Below are positions 1-8,338 of a stretch of DNA of 39,718 bases, piece by piece (within the stretch, counting starts at the first letter, position 1; each line of letters begins with the position of its first letter). The stretch lies in NCBI GenBank assembly GCA_005772855.1, contig SXIK01000038.1, positions 1 through 39,718 on the forward strand. Reading direction: 5' to 3'. The position numbers were made by a program, and so were the translations under genes. The notes beneath the pieces were generated by a model, which saw only the letters and a program-made list of their open reading frames with translations, made no database searches and was not told the DNA's origin. This DNA is from Planctomycetia bacterium. GTDB lineage: Bacteria > Planctomycetota > UBA8108 > SXIK01.

Positions 1-622
1 GCAAGCACGTGCCGGTCGCGAGGCCGTCGGAGAGGTTCACTGCATTGGAAGCCCCGGTGGTCACAACGACGACCAGAGCCACGAAAAACACCCCGAGGTG
101 GAGAGCCCCTCCGCCGAGGAGCGTGAAGAAAATGCTCGTGCCTCCGTTGGAGACGATCGAGTCGTGTCGGACATCGAGTGGAATAAAGTACAGGTAGAGC
201 CCAACTCCGAGGGAAAGCGTCACTTGGGCGAAAAACTTGGACTTGGCCGAGATGCCCTTCCTGGTACGTAGCTTCGTGAAATCGTCGGCAAAACCCAGGA
301 GGCCAAGCAACAGTACAAAGAGGAGGATGAGGAGCACCAGCGGGTCGCCCCAACGCGTCCACAGGACTGTGGAGACCATCGTGCAACCGATCAGGACCAC
401 TCCGCCCAGCGTCGGCGTGCGGCTCTTCGAGGCGTGCAGTTTATCAAGTCGCACGGAGTCTCCCTTCTCCGAGCGCTCCAACAGATCTCGCCTCAAGAGA
501 AACCTTATGAACCAGCTTCCCAAGACGAGCGTGAAGGCAAGAGAAGTGATCGCCGCGAGGACGATACGCAGCTCAACGGGCAGCAAGAACTCAAGGTGTG
601 GCCAGGTAGAGAAGGTAAACAT
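1..622 (-). CDS. mraY: Phospho-N-acetylmuramoyl-pentapeptide-transferase MraY, C-terminus cut by window edge
   Basis: MraY is the integral membrane enzyme that moves phospho-MurNAc-pentapeptide from UDP onto undecaprenyl phosphate to make lipid I. My translation from the ATG at 622 gives about 207 residues of an open frame running off the left edge. It shows several hydrophobic helices, the family motif KSRTPTLGG, the catalytic Asp pair in FADDFTK followed by RKGISAKSKFF, and NAVNLSDGLATG, which holds the third catalytic Asp. In most MraY proteins this last motif reads NLTDGLDGLA, so three residues appear to be missing. The gene is the last visible one in the dcw operon, starting 24 nt after the murF stop. 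Identity is certain; the C-terminal third is not seen. Confidence 0.93.
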   Translation of the reverse strand, partial: MFTFSTWPHLEFLLPVELRIVLAAITSLAFTLVLGSWFIRFLLRRDLLERSEKGDSVRLDKLHASKSRTPTLGGVVLIGCTMVSTVLWTRWGDPLVLLILLFVLLLGLLGFADDFTKLRTRKGISAKSKFFAQVTLSLGVGLYLYFIPLDVRHDSIVSNGGTSIFFTLLGGGALHLGVFFVALVVVVTTGASNAVNLSDGLATGTCL

Positions 623-646
623 GGAGTCTTGCTGCATCGATTTGTC

Positions 647-2095
647 TCAGGTGCTTTTCGCCAGGTTCTGGCAAGCCCACTCCCTGACGGCCTTCACACA
701 GGAGTCGAGGCCGATCCTTCGGGAGCCCTTGAAGAGAACGCAGTCGCCGGACCTGAGGCTCCTCTTCAGGAACGGGAGCGCCTCGGATGCTGAAGCAAAG
801 TGAACCGTCTCGGCGTGCGCGCCCTCATTCAGGCATGCCTCGCCGATCCAGCGGCTATCGTTTCCCACTGTGACGACGAGCCTGGCTCCGGAACGGTGAA
901 GCCGTTTGCCGATCTCGGTGTGAAGGCGCAGTGACTCGGGGCCCATCTCCAGCATGTCCCCCAGGACAGCTACCCGGGAACTGGTCTCAACACCCCACTC
1001 GATCGATTCCCATTCCCTGATGGCCGCCTCCATGCTGGCGGGGTTGGCGTTGTAGGAGTCGTCAACAAGCACGAGGCCATTTTGCTCGGTGACTTGAAAC
1101 CTGAGCGGAGGCAACCGGCAACTGGCGATCTGGGAGCGAATCAGCTCCCAGCTCATGCCAAGGTCCCGAGCCACACCGATGGCTGCAGCGGCGTTGAGCA
1201 CGTTGTGGCGGCCAGGAACGGGCAGAAGGAAATTCTCCGAGCCGTTGATCGTGAAGTGATAGCCGTAATCGGCCGAAACCAACGAGTCGTGAGCATCCTG
1301 TCCGAGCATGACCCGCTGGCAATCCGTGACGGCAATGTCTCCCTTGTTCCAGCCAAAGGTCAGCAGCGGGCCTCGAGCCTTCGCAGCAAGGAGGTCAAAT
1401 CCGTGGACTCCGTGCCGCACGAAAGCCGAGCCGCCGTCCCCGAGGCCGTCAAAAATCTCTGCCTTGGCCTTCACGATCCCATCCAAGTCACCCAATCCAT
1501 CGAGGTGCGCGGGCGCAATCTCGGTAATCACGACCCTGTGAGGCCTCGCCAGGTTCGAGAGGTGGGAAATCTCCCCGGGGCTGGAGGTGCCCATCTCGAG
1601 CACCAGGACTTCCGTGCCAGGGTGGGCCGAAAGGATGCTCATCGCGACGCCAATCCGATTGTTGAAGCTCTTCGGAGCGGACTTTACGGAATGGGCACCG
1701 CCCAGGATGGTCGAGATAAACTCCTTGACGCTTGTCTTCCCCACGCTACCCGTTACGGCAATGACGCTGAGCGAGAGCCGTTCGCGATTCCAGCGCGCGA
1801 GCCGCTCGAGAGCCTCGAGCGGCTCGTCAACCACAATGTACGGCCCCCCTGAAGGGGGCAGCTCGGACAGCCGCCTGGATTGCACGATGGAAGCGACCGC
1901 ACCCCTGTGTCTCGCCTCGGACACAAATGCGTGCCCGTCGAAGTTCGGGCCCGACAAGGCGACGAAAACCGACTGATTCCCCAGAGCCCGGGTGTCCGTG
2001 CTCAGCTCGGCAACACTCAGGGCCGGAAGCGGAGAGGTTGCGACCCAACGGCCGCGGGAATGTCGAACTATGCTTTCCAGCTCAAGCGGTTCCAT
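647..2095 (-). CDS. murF: UDP-N-acetylmuramoyl-tripeptide--D-alanyl-D-alanine ligase MurF
   Basis: MurF is the cytoplasmic ATP-dependent ligase that adds D-Ala-D-Ala to UDP-MurNAc-tripeptide, the step before MraY. The 482-residue protein has the Mur ligase order: N-terminal UMP-binding domain (residues 1-105), central ATPase with P-loop TGSVGKTS (about 115-122), the SFNNRIGVAMS segment, and EMGTSSPGEI. In the C-terminal domain the MurF signature DDSYNANPASM is present. The ATG at 2095 has GGAG about six bases upstream, which supports this start. It lies 89 nt after murE and 24 nt before mraY in the same direction, in the usual dcw order. Length is normal for the family (about 450-480). Confidence 0.96.
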   Translation of the reverse strand: MEPLELESIVRHSRGRWVATSPLPALSVAELSTDTRALGNQSVFVALSGPNFDGHAFVSEARHRGAVASIVQSRRLSELPPSGGPYIVVDEPLEALERLARWNRERLSLSVIAVTGSVGKTSVKEFISTILGGAHSVKSAPKSFNNRIGVAMSILSAHPGTEVLVLEMGTSSPGEISHLSNLARPHRVVITEIAPAHLDGLGDLDGIVKAKAEIFDGLGDGGSAFVRHGVHGFDLLAAKARGPLLTFGWNKGDIAVTDCQRVMLGQDAHDSLVSADYGYHFTINGSENFLLPVPGRHNVLNAAAAIGVARDLGMSWELIRSQIASCRLPPLRFQVTEQNGLVLVDDSYNANPASMEAAIREWESIEWGVETSSRVAVLGDMLEMGPESLRLHTEIGKRLHRSGARLVVTVGNDSRWIGEACLNEGAHAETVHFASASEALPFLKRSLRSGDCVLFKGSRRIGLDSCVKAVREWACQNLAKST

Positions 2096-2184
2096 GGATT
2101 GCTCCGGGCTTCCTTGTGAGTATCTCGGCGTATCTCTCTTCGTCCCATTGCCGTCCCCCTGATCCCCTCACAGCTGCAAGATGG

Positions 2185-3660
2185 TCAGAAAGTGTGCAAC
2201 TCGGAGAGGAACTCGCGAGCCACCTCTCGATCATCGAAGTGCTGCTTGTTCCCCTGGCACTCCTGGTAGGACTCGTGTCCCTTACCCGCAATCAGGACCG
2301 TGTCCCCGGCCCTCGCCATTCGAATGCCAAGAGCAATCGCTTCCCTGCGGTCAACCTCCAGGACAACGTCTTCAGGCCGCTTGAGGCCCCGCTGAATCTC
2401 CTCGAGGATAGCCTGGGGGTCCTCGCTCCGCGGGTTGTCGCTCGTGATCACAACGTGGTCGGACCACTCCTCTGCGACGCTGCCCATGCGGGGGCGCTTC
2501 GAGCGGTCGCGGTCTCCTCCACAGCCGAAGATAGTGATCAGCCTCCCTGGTGGAGGGGTCGATGCTCTGAGAGCTTTGAGCACCGTCTCGAGTGATCCGT
2601 CCGTGTGCGCATAGTCCACAAAGACATTGAAGGGCAAACCGGGCGCTACTTGCTCGAGTCGTCCCGGCGGAGCGGCAGCCGAAGCGACGCCGTGGGCAAT
2701 CTCCTCCCTCCCAATCCCCAGGGACTCCGCGGCGGTCATGGCACCAAGAATATTGAGTAGATTGTGGTAACCCCAAAGTTGCGAACGCACCTTGAAACCC
2801 TTCCAGTTGAAGGCGAGACCCTCCGGCGTCATCCGGAGCCGCTCCACCCCGTCCTGCGCATCCGTGCCATACCATAACACCTGGGCCTTTACGCGGGCCA
2901 CGATCCTGAGCGATGTGGCCTCCTCGCGCGGAAGCACCGCGAAGGCGCTTCGATCCAGATCCGTGAAGAAGCTGACTTTCGTCTCGACGTAGCTCTCAAA
3001 TGTCTTGTGGTAGTCGAGGTGCTCCGAGGCGACGTTGGTGAACACTCCGCAGCGAAAATTAATTCCAGCCGTTCGGCGCTGAAGGATCCCGTGCGATGAC
3101 ACCTCCAGGACGGCGTGAGTTCCTCCTGCATCGGCCAGCTCCCGTAAGTGGCGATGGAGCTGGATGCATCCTGGAGTGGTGTTTTCGGAGGAGTAAATTT
3201 TTTGTGCGACGCGGTTGTGGACTGTCCCAAAGAGCGCGGTGGTCTTGCCAGCGCCACGCAGGATGGCGTCCAGTATCCACGTGGTTGTGGTCTTGCCCTT
3301 GGTGCCGGTGACACCAGCAATCAAGAGCTGATCGAGCGACCTGGAGTAGAGGTTGCGAGCCAGCGAACCCAGAATCGCCCGAGTGTCTGGCACTCTCAGG
3401 TAAGGCACGCCGGGGGAGAGCCCCGGATCCCGCAAGCAACTCACTGACTTTTGATGAGATTTCTCTCCCAGGACGACCACGGCGCCAGACTCCGCTGCCT
3501 CTCTCAGGAAGTGATGGCCATCGGTCTTCTCGCCTGGCACGGCGACGAAAAGGTATCCGGGACGAACTTCCCTGGAATCACTTGTCACTCCTGTCACCTC
3601 AATTCCCGAGTAGCGTTCAGGAATTTCGAGGCATCCCCTCACGACCTCTTGTAGACGCAT
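2185..3660 (-). CDS. murE: UDP-N-acetylmuramoyl-tripeptide synthetase MurE, meso-diaminopimelate type
   Basis: MurE ligates the third amino acid of the peptidoglycan stem peptide to UDP-MurNAc-L-Ala-D-Glu in the cytoplasm. The 491-residue protein has the N-terminal substrate domain (TSDSREVRPGYLFVAVPG near 26-43), the P-loop TGTKGKTTTT (118-127), NTTPG/LEVSSHG substrate segments, and the C-terminal ligase domain. Its DNPRSEDP motif (408-415) is the one that in characterised MurE enzymes selects meso-diaminopimelate, so the wall is probably DAP-type. The ATG at 3660 has GAGGAC nine bases upstream. It sits 77 nt downstream of ftsI and upstream of murF. Confidence 0.96.
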   Translation of the reverse strand: MRLQEVVRGCLEIPERYSGIEVTGVTSDSREVRPGYLFVAVPGEKTDGHHFLREAAESGAVVVLGEKSHQKSVSCLRDPGLSPGVPYLRVPDTRAILGSLARNLYSRSLDQLLIAGVTGTKGKTTTTWILDAILRGAGKTTALFGTVHNRVAQKIYSSENTTPGCIQLHRHLRELADAGGTHAVLEVSSHGILQRRTAGINFRCGVFTNVASEHLDYHKTFESYVETKVSFFTDLDRSAFAVLPREEATSLRIVARVKAQVLWYGTDAQDGVERLRMTPEGLAFNWKGFKVRSQLWGYHNLLNILGAMTAAESLGIGREEIAHGVASAAAPPGRLEQVAPGLPFNVFVDYAHTDGSLETVLKALRASTPPPGRLITIFGCGGDRDRSKRPRMGSVAEEWSDHVVITSDNPRSEDPQAILEEIQRGLKRPEDVVLEVDRREAIALGIRMARAGDTVLIAGKGHESYQECQGNKQHFDDREVAREFLSELHTF

Positions 3661-3737
3661 CGATTAAGTCCTCACGTCCTGTGTTTCCAAGTCGCGCTCA
3701 AAACTCAAGAGCCTTCTACGCCGAACGAGCCTCAAGA

Positions 3738-5591
3738 TCAATTGCTAGCGACCTTTCTCACCAGGGCAAGCTTTGTCTCGTTGGCCACCTTGAAAATCCT
3801 CCGAAAAACCTCCGCGACGATCGGCCCCGCGACGATTCCACCATAGATCGACTTGCCTCGCGGTTTTTCCACCATGCAGACGGCGACAACCTCGGGATTC
3901 TCGGCCGGCGCGAAGCCCTCAAATGAAGCGAGATAATCTTCCTTCGTGTAGCCGGACTTCTTTGCGAGGTTGGAAGTTCCTGTCTTGCCTCCGAACTCAA
4001 AACCGTCAATCTTGAGCCACTTCGCAGTACCTTCCTCGACCACGAGTCGCAGAATCTCTCGCATCTGGCGGGAAGTCTCCGGCGAGATTGCCTGGCACTC
4101 GATCTCGCCCGATGGGATCCTGCGCACCTCCCCGTCGCGCACCAGCCGATCGACAATTCGAGGCTTGAAAAGTCGGCCTCCATTCACCACCGCGGCAAAG
4201 GCACGACAAATCTGTAGAGGGGAAAGCATGATCTCATAACCAAAAGAGGCGGATACAGGGGAGTACAAGGGGTGCCAGACGCTGGGCGGGGTCCACGGAG
4301 CCTTGTTCGCCTCGCCGGGAAGGTCGATGCCCGTCGGCCGGTCAAAACCGAAGCGCTCAACCACGTCGAAAATTCCTTGTTTGCCAAGCCGGAGGCCCAG
4401 GATGCTCATGGCAATGTTGGAGGAGTGGACCACGGCCCCCTCAAAAGTCATTTTTTCATGCTCGTGCACATCAGTGATGAGCCGACGACCAATGCGTGCA
4501 CGACTGCCTCCGTCCCAACTCACGGGGGGAGCTACCAGACTCTCCATGAGCTGATCGCGCGCACAGATGCCCTTTTCGAGGCAAAAGGCTGCGTAGAAGG
4601 GCTTGACCACCGAACCCGGCTCATAAAGGCTCTCGATTGCCTTGTTGGGCCGACGCTTCTTGCGCTCCTCGTCGGGATAATCACCGAAACGGCCCGGGTC
4701 GAACGTGGGATAACTCGCCAGCGCGAGCACATCCCCCGAGTTCGGATCCATGAGGATGAAGATGCCGCCCTCGGCCCTCTCCCGACGAACTCCGGCCTCG
4801 AGCTCCTCCTCGACAATCGCCTGCAATCGGCTCTGAATGGTCAGATAGATGTCGTAGCCGCCCACCGGGGTTACGTCCAGGTTGCCTACCTTGAAGATTC
4901 TTGTTCTCTGCCGTGCATCCTTGAGGACCTCCCGAAAGCCATCTCGCCGCGAAAGGTAAGCGTCCATGCTCTTCTCAATGCCTTCGACGCCCCGGGCGTC
5001 GGCATCAGTGACCCCGATCAAGTGACTCGCAAGAGTTCCCCGCGGGTAGGCACGACGAGGCCGCGGCTCCACCACAAATCCCTTCTCCTCCGCGCTCGAA
5101 AGGACGCGCGCCAGAGCACCTTCAACCTCCTTCACGAGAGTCTGCGGCACTTCGGTAGCGAGCCGCACGTACTCGCCGCCCTTCTCTTTCTTGAAAAGAA
5201 CCGCACGCAGCCTGTCGCGCCGAAACTCAGCCGACTTGCCCGTGGCCTCGCAAACGAGGCGGACGCACACCTTGAGGTTTTCGGTCGAGATAAAACGGGG
5301 ATCGACACCGATCTCGTAGTCCACCACGTCACGCGACAGAAGCACTCCATCCTGCGAATGGACATCGCCTCTATACGCGGGCACAGGCTCGCTCGCACTC
5401 CTCATTCGCTTTGCGGAACGGGCGTACTTCTCGTGCTGCAGCACTTGAATAAAGAAGAGCCTTCCGACCAGCCCGGCAAGAAAAAGCGTGAACACGACGG
5501 CCACGCACACCAGGCGCATGCGTTGCATCGTGCCGGCTCGTACGCCTTGCGAAGCTGGGAGCTCTTGAGGAGCACTCATGGGCCCGGACAT
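3738..5591 (-). CDS. ftsI: Division-type penicillin-binding protein (class B transpeptidase, FtsI/PBP3 family)
   Basis: This is a class B PBP that crosslinks septal peptidoglycan. From the ATG at 5591 it is 617 aa: short cytoplasmic tail, one membrane anchor (about 25-48), a PBP dimerisation domain beginning with YRGDVHSQDGVLLS (73-86), and a transpeptidase domain with SVVK (Ser327, Lys330), SSN (390-392) and KTGTS (536-540). No PASTA domains follow. The open frame continues upstream to 5813, but that part overlaps ftsL and has low-complexity basic sequence. The start at 5591 lies just after ftsL and before the membrane anchor; an ATG at 5579 is also possible. Position between ftsL and murE supports ftsI rather than spoVD or mrdA. 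Confidence 0.93.
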   Translation of the reverse strand: MSGPMSAPQELPASQGVRAGTMQRMRLVCVAVVFTLFLAGLVGRLFFIQVLQHEKYARSAKRMRSASEPVPAYRGDVHSQDGVLLSRDVVDYEIGVDPRFISTENLKVCVRLVCEATGKSAEFRRDRLRAVLFKKEKGGEYVRLATEVPQTLVKEVEGALARVLSSAEEKGFVVEPRPRRAYPRGTLASHLIGVTDADARGVEGIEKSMDAYLSRRDGFREVLKDARQRTRIFKVGNLDVTPVGGYDIYLTIQSRLQAIVEEELEAGVRRERAEGGIFILMDPNSGDVLALASYPTFDPGRFGDYPDEERKKRRPNKAIESLYEPGSVVKPFYAAFCLEKGICARDQLMESLVAPPVSWDGGSRARIGRRLITDVHEHEKMTFEGAVVHSSNIAMSILGLRLGKQGIFDVVERFGFDRPTGIDLPGEANKAPWTPPSVWHPLYSPVSASFGYEIMLSPLQICRAFAAVVNGGRLFKPRIVDRLVRDGEVRRIPSGEIECQAISPETSRQMREILRLVVEEGTAKWLKIDGFEFGGKTGTSNLAKKSGYTKEDYLASFEGFAPAENPEVVAVCMVEKPRGKSIYGGIVAGPIVAEVFRRIFKVANETKLALVRKVASN

Positions 5592-5664
5592 CGATTCTCT
5601 TGAGAGATGGGGAAGGGGGGAAAGAACTGGAGTGGCAATTGGAACAGGGAGCCGGCGAGCGCCT

Positions 5665-5940
5665 TCACGCCTTCGGCTTTGGGTCCTTGGTTTTCGTTTT
5701 GGCGGAGCTTTCCACGGGAAGGAACTCCACAGGGAGCCGCTTCTCGAGAAGATCAGGGCTTGCCAGGTGATTGAACCGCATTTCGAGACGCCGGAATCGC
5801 TCGACCCTGGCATCCCGATCGATCATGAGACTTCGGATCCGCACGCCAGCGCGTACATTCTCGACCTCAAGGAACACGGCCGTGAGACCCACGGCCAAGA
5901 TCCAGAATGAGACGAGACCTGCCCGGGCAGCAGCAGTCAT
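5665..5940 (-). CDS. ftsL: FtsL-like small bitopic division protein
   Basis: FtsL is a small single-pass divisome protein that pairs with FtsB and FtsQ. This 91-residue product has a short N-terminus, one membrane helix (about residues 8-24), then a charged helical stretch with heptad-like spacing (IRSLMIDRDARVERFRRLEM) and a Lys-rich tail ending at 5665. The ATG at 5940 overlaps the rsmH stop in an ATGA arrangement, implying translational coupling. Sequence conservation in this family is very weak, so the call rests on size, topology and place between rsmH and ftsI. Confidence 0.75.
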   Translation of the reverse strand: MTAAARAGLVSFWILAVGLTAVFLEVENVRAGVRIRSLMIDRDARVERFRRLEMRFNHLASPDLLEKRLPVEFLPVESSAKTKTKDPKPKA

Positions 5941-6878
5941 TGGAGTTTTCTCCTCGCTCGAACAACAGCTCGCAGCTTGGCGCTCCGGGCTCGCGGGTTC
6001 TTGTACACCTCCTCCGGGCTCGGCGTGAGCGGGTTGGGCATGCACCATTGGTACAGCCCCTCCTCAACACGCTGCCGAAAGCTCTCTTTCACAATTCGGT
6101 CCTCCAGGGAGTGGTAGCTGAGAACCACCACCCGTCCCCCGGGCCGGATCCATCGATCCAGGTCCCGGAGAACAAGGCGAAGGTGCTCAAGCTCCCGATT
6201 GATCGCGATTCGGATCCCCTGAAAACTCCGAGTCGCCGGGTGAGTCCGCTTGCCCCTGCGGGGCACGACGCTTTCCACAAGATCCGCAAGCTGGCCAGTC
6301 GTCTCGAGCTTGCCCTCACGGCGAGCGCTATCGATGGCCCTTGCGATCTTTCGAGCGGCAGGCTCCTCGCCAAGCTCTCGAAGGACCCTTTCAAGCTCCT
6401 CGACGCTCACTCGCTTGAGAAACTCAACAGCGGATTCCCCCTCACCCGGAGACATCCGCATGTCAAGTGGCCCATCCCGGAGGAAGCTAAACCCCCGCTC
6501 GGGCCGATCCAGCTGCATGGACGACACGCCCAGGTCCAGGAGCAACCCATCCATCGCTCCTTCGGGCGCCAGCCCAGACAGCCGGAGAAAGTCACCTAAT
6601 TTTGAATAATCGCCCCTGAAAAGCCGAAACGGAAAGCCAACACCCTGAAGCTTTTGCTTCGCAATTTCGAGCGCCTCGGGGTCCCTGTCGATCCCAATGA
6701 GAAGGCCCGAGGATCCAAGTCGCGAAAGAACCTCCACCGCGTGGCCGCCTGCTCCAACCGTTCCGTCGACGTGCGTTTCCCCTGGCTGCGGATCGAGCCG
6801 CTCGATCACCTCTCGCAAAAGGACAGGCAAGTGAGCCTCGGGCCGTTCCCCTCTCTCGAGATCGGCCCGAGGCGTCAT
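5937..6878 (-). CDS. rsmH: 16S rRNA (cytosine-1402-N4)-methyltransferase RsmH (MraW)
   Basis: RsmH methylates N4 of C1402 in the decoding region of 16S rRNA using S-adenosylmethionine. The 313-residue protein starts with the family segment HLPVLLREVIERL, then the SAM-binding motif DGTVGAGGHA (38-47), GIDRDPEAL, LLLDLGVSSMQLD, and near the end VVLSYHSLEDRIVKESFR. I chose the ATG at 6878 because AGGAAAGGG lies directly before it and the length matches E. coli RsmH. A GTG at 6917 would add 13 residues. The 3' end overlaps ftsL by four bases. Confidence 0.95.
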   Translation of the reverse strand: MTPRADLERGERPEAHLPVLLREVIERLDPQPGETHVDGTVGAGGHAVEVLSRLGSSGLLIGIDRDPEALEIAKQKLQGVGFPFRLFRGDYSKLGDFLRLSGLAPEGAMDGLLLDLGVSSMQLDRPERGFSFLRDGPLDMRMSPGEGESAVEFLKRVSVEELERVLRELGEEPAARKIARAIDSARREGKLETTGQLADLVESVVPRRGKRTHPATRSFQGIRIAINRELEHLRLVLRDLDRWIRPGGRVVVLSYHSLEDRIVKESFRQRVEEGLYQWCMPNPLTPSPEEVYKNPRARSAKLRAVVRARRKLQ

Positions 6879-6920
6879 GTATTCCCTTTCCTTGAGATTG
6901 GCGAGAAGCACACCCACCTT

Positions 6921-7211
6921 TCAGGTTCTCTCATCCCAGCCCTGAAGCAGCTCACGGGCCCGCTCAAGCAGCGGCCCTTCTTCGGCCTCGAGGTGGGGAT
7001 ACAAGGAGCGCAGCCGCAAAAGCCTGCTCTGAGTTTCCCGAACTGCCTCAACGTCATTACGAAGCTTGGCACCTCGACGGCGCTCGATCAGGCCGGCCAC
7101 GAGCTGAGGATTCACGTTGGGCACCAACAGGTCCTCCACATCACCCAAGAACCCTCTCACGCGGCTCAGCACGGTGGACTCTCCAATCCAGGCATCGCGA
7201 ACAGCAACCAC
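6921..7211 (-). CDS. Small uncharacterised dcw-operon protein between mraZ and rsmH
   Basis: I do not recognise this 96-residue product. It is acidic-basic mixed and predicted mostly helical, with an Arg-rich middle (LIERRRGAKLRNDVEAVRE) and Leu-rich heptad-like spacing that could form a short coiled coil; no membrane segment, signal peptide or Cys cluster. It lies in the same direction as mraZ and rsmH, about 48 nt after mraZ and 42 nt before rsmH, so it is co-transcribed with the wall genes. The GTG at 7211 has AAAGGTGA six bases upstream; a GTG at 7220 would add three residues but has poor spacing. It does not resemble FtsL or FtsB. Confidence 0.65.
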   Translation of the reverse strand: MVAVRDAWIGESTVLSRVRGFLGDVEDLLVPNVNPQLVAGLIERRRGAKLRNDVEAVRETQSRLLRLRSLYPHLEAEEGPLLERARELLQGWDERT

Positions 7212-7259
7212 TGAAATCACCTTTCAACTCGTAGTTCCATCCAGATCACCAGAACACCG

Positions 7260-7754
7260 TCAAACACTCCTCGCTTCCTGCGTGGTCTCGCGGATCAGCA
7301 CTTCACTCGGAGCAGGAACCTCTCGCTCTTGCCCCTGTTCCCTCTGCCAGATGAGCCACTTGGGCTCGTCCCAGATCTCAATTTTTTTTGTTCGCCCAAC
7401 AAACACCAGCCTCTTCCCCAGGGACGCTGCCGACTTGCTGACCTCGGGAATAGTGAAGCGAAATTGGCGGTCCAGATCGACCGGCTCAACGCGGGAAGTG
7501 AAGAACCGCAAGTAAGCCTGGCCCTTCTTGTCCGAAGGCAGGTAACTCTTCTCAAGGGTGTCAATGTACTTGTCATACTCAACCTTGGGGTAGAGCTCGA
7601 GGCACTCATTGGTGTCACTGGGTCGAACCATGAAGATGTCCTTGAACAGATTCTCACGCTCCGACTCATCGATGCACTTGCGGAGGACAAGTGGCAACAC
7701 CACGCGGTCTTTTTCATCAAGGATCACGGAGTGATTGCCCGCAAACCTCAGCAT
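7260..7754 (-). CDS. mraZ: Transcriptional regulator MraZ
   Basis: MraZ is a ring-forming DNA-binding protein built of two SpoVT/AbrB-like domains that controls the dcw operon from its first gene. The 164-residue protein begins FAGNHSVILDEKDRVVLP, the first AbrB-type hairpin, and carries the second copy at about residues 92-125 (VDLDRQFRFTIPE then LGKRLVFVGRTKKIEIWD). It is slightly longer than typical MraZ (about 143-152 aa), with a charged C-terminal tail. The ATG at 7754 has AGGA spaced about eight bases upstream. It is the first gene of the minus-strand operon. Confidence 0.92.
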   Translation of the reverse strand: MLRFAGNHSVILDEKDRVVLPLVLRKCIDESERENLFKDIFMVRPSDTNECLELYPKVEYDKYIDTLEKSYLPSDKKGQAYLRFFTSRVEPVDLDRQFRFTIPEVSKSAASLGKRLVFVGRTKKIEIWDEPKWLIWQREQGQEREVPAPSEVLIRETTQEARSV

Positions 7755-8270
7755 TTGAATTCCTGTCGACCTCCGCGTCCCGGGTTAACCTCACAGGCCT
7801 CGGCTTCCCGATCCCAATATTTCGCAGCTTGTCAGGGCGCGGCCGGGCCTCCTCAAGTTTGCGCCGGCCGCGCGCCCAACCTCTCGATCCAGACTCTTCA
7901 CTTCTCTTCCCGACCTCTCCCCCCCGCCCGCGTCGCGCCCAACGCAGCGAAGGCTCAGGAAATGGTCCTGGGCGTACGCCCCCTCCCGGTGAGCAAGAAT
8001 CCCGACCCCCCACAAGACATTCTCGTGGGCAGCCCAGGTTTTTTGCCCCACCGGGTGGGCAAGTGGCGAGATTAGAGCGTCTGGGCCACGTTTAGGCAAT
8101 ACCCCTCCAAACATTTTCCTGTGGAGAACTCACGGGGCCTCGCCCCGACGCTCCGGGCACAACTTCTGGGGTCTTTGAGGCCAAGCGACACACTTCCCGT
8201 AGAGAGATCTGACAACTCTCCGTGGATTGTGGGAACGTCACCAGCTCGATCAGGTCTCCGGATGCGGGCG
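7755..8270. other. Intergenic region upstream of mraZ
   Basis: About 520 bases with no gene I can support. It must hold the dcw promoter on the minus strand, but I see no convincing -35/-10 pair. Several short minus-strand GGGG-rich words occur (around 8020-8060), yet they are not spaced at the ten-base period of known MraZ boxes. A GC-rich inverted repeat at about 8046-8065 is not followed by a T-run on either strand. Open frames here have biased, Arg/Gly-rich translations and no family features. Confidence 0.6.
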
Positions 8271-8318
8271 AAAACAGCGGTCGTGGTCAGAATTTGCACC
8301 CGGGAATCCCACGACCGC
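8271..8318 (-). terminator. Rho-independent terminator of the cohesin/dockerin-like gene
   Basis: On the minus strand, starting about 20 bases after the stop of the 8339-9460 gene, GCGGTCGTGG (8318-8309) and its perfect complement CCACGACCGC (8286-8277) form a 10-bp GC-rich stem around a 22-nt loop, followed immediately by TGTTTT. A smaller CCCGA/TCGGG hairpin precedes it. This is a good intrinsic terminator and separates the gene from the mraZ region. Confidence 0.75.
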
Positions 8319-8338
8319 GACCCCGAAGAAGCTCGGGA

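Noticed and set aside
8020-8065. MraZ-box array upstream of mraZ
   Set aside because: The minus-strand TGGGG/TGGGC words are spaced 14 and 24 bases apart, not at the ten-base period of known MraZ sites.
8046-8065. Rho-independent terminator at TTGCCCCACC/GGGTGGGCAA
   Set aside because: The stem is imperfect and the T-run lies on the wrong side for plus-strand transcription; no T-run follows on the minus strand.
7791-8114. 107-residue minus-strand frame upstream of mraZ
   Set aside because: Arg/Gly-rich translation typical of non-coding GC-rich DNA; overlaps other equally long frames and has no family motif.
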